The notes below the pieces were generated by a model. The model saw only the letters and a list, made by a program, of their open reading frames with translations. It did not search any database and had not been told where the DNA came from. The translations under genes were made by a program, and so were the position numbers. DNA of 35,574 bases from Bacteroidales bacterium (GTDB lineage Bacteria > Bacteroidota > Bacteroidia > Bacteroidales > UBA932), in NCBI GenBank assembly GCA_017550025.1, contig JAFYLU010000109.1:1-35574 (forward strand), in the 5' to 3' direction. Of the stretch, positions 34,459 to 35,574 are shown piece after piece (positions within the stretch are counted from its first letter, which is position 1; each line of letters starts with the position of its first letter).

Positions 34459-35352
34459 ATGATTTTAAACAATAAGATACCTGCCTACCTGCTTGGAAAA
34501 TACCAGCTTATAGGTACTATCACCTTCTCCGTATTGTTCGCCATAGTGTTCCTTAACATCTATATACCGTTCTCGGAAACAGCATGGTTCGGATTGGGAG
34601 ATTCAGTGATGTTCTCGCTCACACTCATATTTACGGCTGTGTCGATCCTGATACTTATCATAAGCAGGATGCTCATGTACAGAAGCAAGAAAACATTCGA
34701 GCTCACATATGCCGGATACACAATATGGTGCATGGTGGAGATTGCTCTGATCTGCATGTTCTACACATGGCTCACACTGGTCTACTCTACGCCACTTGCT
34801 GAAACCCCGTGGACAACTTTCGGAAGGACCTTGCTTTACGGTACGATCGCACTTGGAATACCTTATCTGATTTCAGGCATGTACTTCGCCATCATAGACA
34901 AGAACAACACCATCAAGCTGATGAATTTCGAGAATGTTGTCACAGACGAACCTGTCAAGCCGGAAGCACAGATGAGCAAGATCACTCTTTTCGACAACAG
35001 CGGTGCTCTCAAGCTTTCACTCAATCCTGACAGCCTTTATTATATAGAATCTGATGACAACTATATCAAGGTATGGTACACAGACAGCAAGGGAGATATG
35101 AAGCAATACATGCTGCGCTGCCGTCTGAAGACAGTAGAGGAAAGCTTCAAGGGAAGCGGTCTTGTCAGATGTCACAGAAAATACATAGTCAACATCCATA
35201 AGGTGTCTACCCTCCGCAAGGAAAGCGACGGATACTATCTCGACATGGACAACGAGACAATACAGCCGCTTCCCGTGACAAAGACATACACGGATGCAGT
35301 ACTAAGCTGGTTTACAGAAGTCCAGCCATTGCTTGACCCGATTGAAGAATAA
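34459..35352 (+). CDS. Membrane-anchored LytTR-domain transcriptional regulator
   Basis: A 297-residue protein from the ATG at 34459 (the frame opens one codon earlier with TTG). Four hydrophobic helices (about 15-36, 48-69, 84-106, 122-146) precede a linker and a C-terminal LytTR DNA-binding domain (about 172-285), recognisable by SLYYIESDDNYIKVWY and LVRCHRKYIVNIHKVSTL. LytTR domains bind DNA with a beta-fold and usually sit on response regulators; here the receiver domain is replaced by a membrane part, so the signal is probably sensed in or at the membrane. It is divergent from fabH, and one possibility is that it responds to membrane state and regulates the fab cluster. That link is only inference from position. 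Confidence 0.88.
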   Translation: MILNNKIPAYLLGKYQLIGTITFSVLFAIVFLNIYIPFSETAWFGLGDSVMFSLTLIFTAVSILILIISRMLMYRSKKTFELTYAGYTIWCMVEIALICMFYTWLTLVYSTPLAETPWTTFGRTLLYGTIALGIPYLISGMYFAIIDKNNTIKLMNFENVVTDEPVKPEAQMSKITLFDNSGALKLSLNPDSLYYIESDDNYIKVWYTDSKGDMKQYMLRCRLKTVEESFKGSGLVRCHRKYIVNIHKVSTLRKESDGYYLDMDNETIQPLPVTKTYTDAVLSWFTEVQPLLDPIEE

Positions 35353-35359
35353 AGAAGAG

Positions 35360-35404
35360 GGTGACTAAAAAGTCTTAAAGACTGATTAGTCACCTTCTTT
35401 CGTT
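35360..35404 (+). terminator. Terminator of the LytTR gene
   Basis: Outer arms 35360-35367 and 35387-35394 (8 bp) enclose a second short stem (35371-35375 with 35379-35383), followed by TTCTTTCGTTTT. Allowing a 2-nt bulge, the outer stem can extend by another 6-7 bp to 35351, next to the stop codon. Confidence 0.85.
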
Positions 35405-35416
35405 TTATATTGCACC

Positions 35417-35574
35417 GGGAGGATAGTAGTGATTGCGGAGGACTCCGTTCGCTTCGCTCACTCCGGACCCTCCCAACGTTTCCTGCGTGGTCTTCGACCA
35501 CTTGTCTCCGTCGGGCCCCTCCCGCTACACGTGTCCGCGGGTGGACACGCCTCCGCAATCACTACTATCCTCTC
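35417..35574. repeat. GC-rich hairpin element bounded by a 23-bp perfect inverted repeat
   Basis: Arms 35419-35441 and 35550-35572 are perfect reverse complements (23 bp) enclosing 108 bp. The interior is GC-rich and holds further hairpins: 35487-35492 with 35496-35501 (GTGGTC/GACCAC, 3-nt loop) and 35530-35536 with 35543-35549 (CGTGTCC/GGACACG, 6-nt loop), plus the near-palindromic GGAGGACTCC. The whole can fold into one closed multi-branched structure. It begins just after a terminator and reaches the window end, so its outer limit is unknown. I see no convincing coding sequence in it. It may be a dispersed structured repeat, a small mobile element or a non-coding RNA. Confidence 0.7.

Noticed and set aside
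35235-35558. 107-codon minus-strand ORF over the right-edge repeat
   Set aside because: It overlaps the end of the LytTR gene and its terminator, and its Arg-rich composition simply reflects the GC-rich hairpins. No start signal or family resemblance.
1-35574. CRISPR arrays, tRNA genes, toxin-antitoxin pairs, phage defence islands
   Set aside because: No regularly spaced repeats, no tRNA-like cloverleaf sequence, and no recognisable defence or toxin genes were seen on either strand.

Overview
The window looks like a core chromosomal segment of a Bacteroidota species, most likely order Bacteroidales, at moderate GC. Three things point there. First, most predicted transcription units begin shortly downstream of the Bacteroidota -7 promoter box TAnnTTTG, often with a TTG or TTTG -33 box 18-22 nt upstream, and I see no consistent Shine-Dalgarno spacing. 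Second, several families are typical of the phylum: a DUF4293 membrane protein, the NagB-LmbE fusion, a TonB C-terminal domain on a periplasmic protein, a membrane-anchored AraC-type regulator and a membrane LytTR protein. Third, GyrA, LeuRS and EttA have the sequence style of that phylum.

Layout, left to right. 1-137: the 5' end of a class-C group II intron on the minus strand, placed directly after the terminator of a DUF4886 gene. 189-2757 (-): DUF4886 SGNH-like protein and a membrane M28 peptidase. 2857-5583 (-): amino-sugar operon with a NagB-like/LmbE fusion followed by canonical nagB. 5655-7334 (-): ettA. 7403-8512 (-): membrane AraC-type regulator. 8636-13264 (-): leuS followed by two overlapping yitT paralogues. 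13295-15174 (-): SPOR lipoprotein and an M28-like/TonB fusion that lacks its zinc ligands. 15271-17400 (+): CapA-family protein and phoH. 17440-21330 (-): gyrA followed by a TPR periplasmic protein. 21447-26793 (+): a ClpC/ClpA-type unfoldase, HAD phosphatase, AI-2E-type permease and secreted esterase, with a 40-codon antisense ORF at 23786-23908. 26797-30082 (-): nucleoside phosphorylase and a large MORN-repeat protein. 30162-30599 (+): DUF4293 protein. 30626-34280 (-): fabH-fabK-fabF-fabZ fatty-acid cluster. 34459-35352 (+): LytTR membrane protein. 35353-35574: terminator, then an unidentified GC-rich hairpin element bounded by a 23-bp perfect inverted repeat.

Functionally the window mixes housekeeping genes (GyrA, LeuRS, EttA, PhoH, Clp unfoldase, type II fatty-acid enzymes, nucleoside salvage, glucosamine-6-phosphate catabolism) with envelope proteins of unknown role. 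Transcription units are compact: gaps inside operons are usually under 40 bp, two convergent junctions are closed by bidirectional terminators whose stems use the last codons of a gene, and several divergent pairs have overlapping promoters. There are no rRNA or tRNA genes, no CRISPR array and no complete insertion sequence.

I do not see an obvious large new system. The best leads are the two structured elements at the window edges, both beside terminators; the small antisense ORF with its own promoter and operator-like palindrome; the zinc-site-less M28-TonB fusion; the catalytically altered NagB-LmbE fusion; the Clp unfoldase without an M domain; and the fab cluster whose gene order matches part of the Firmicutes fab operon. 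All family assignments come from reading motifs in the sequence; no database search was run.
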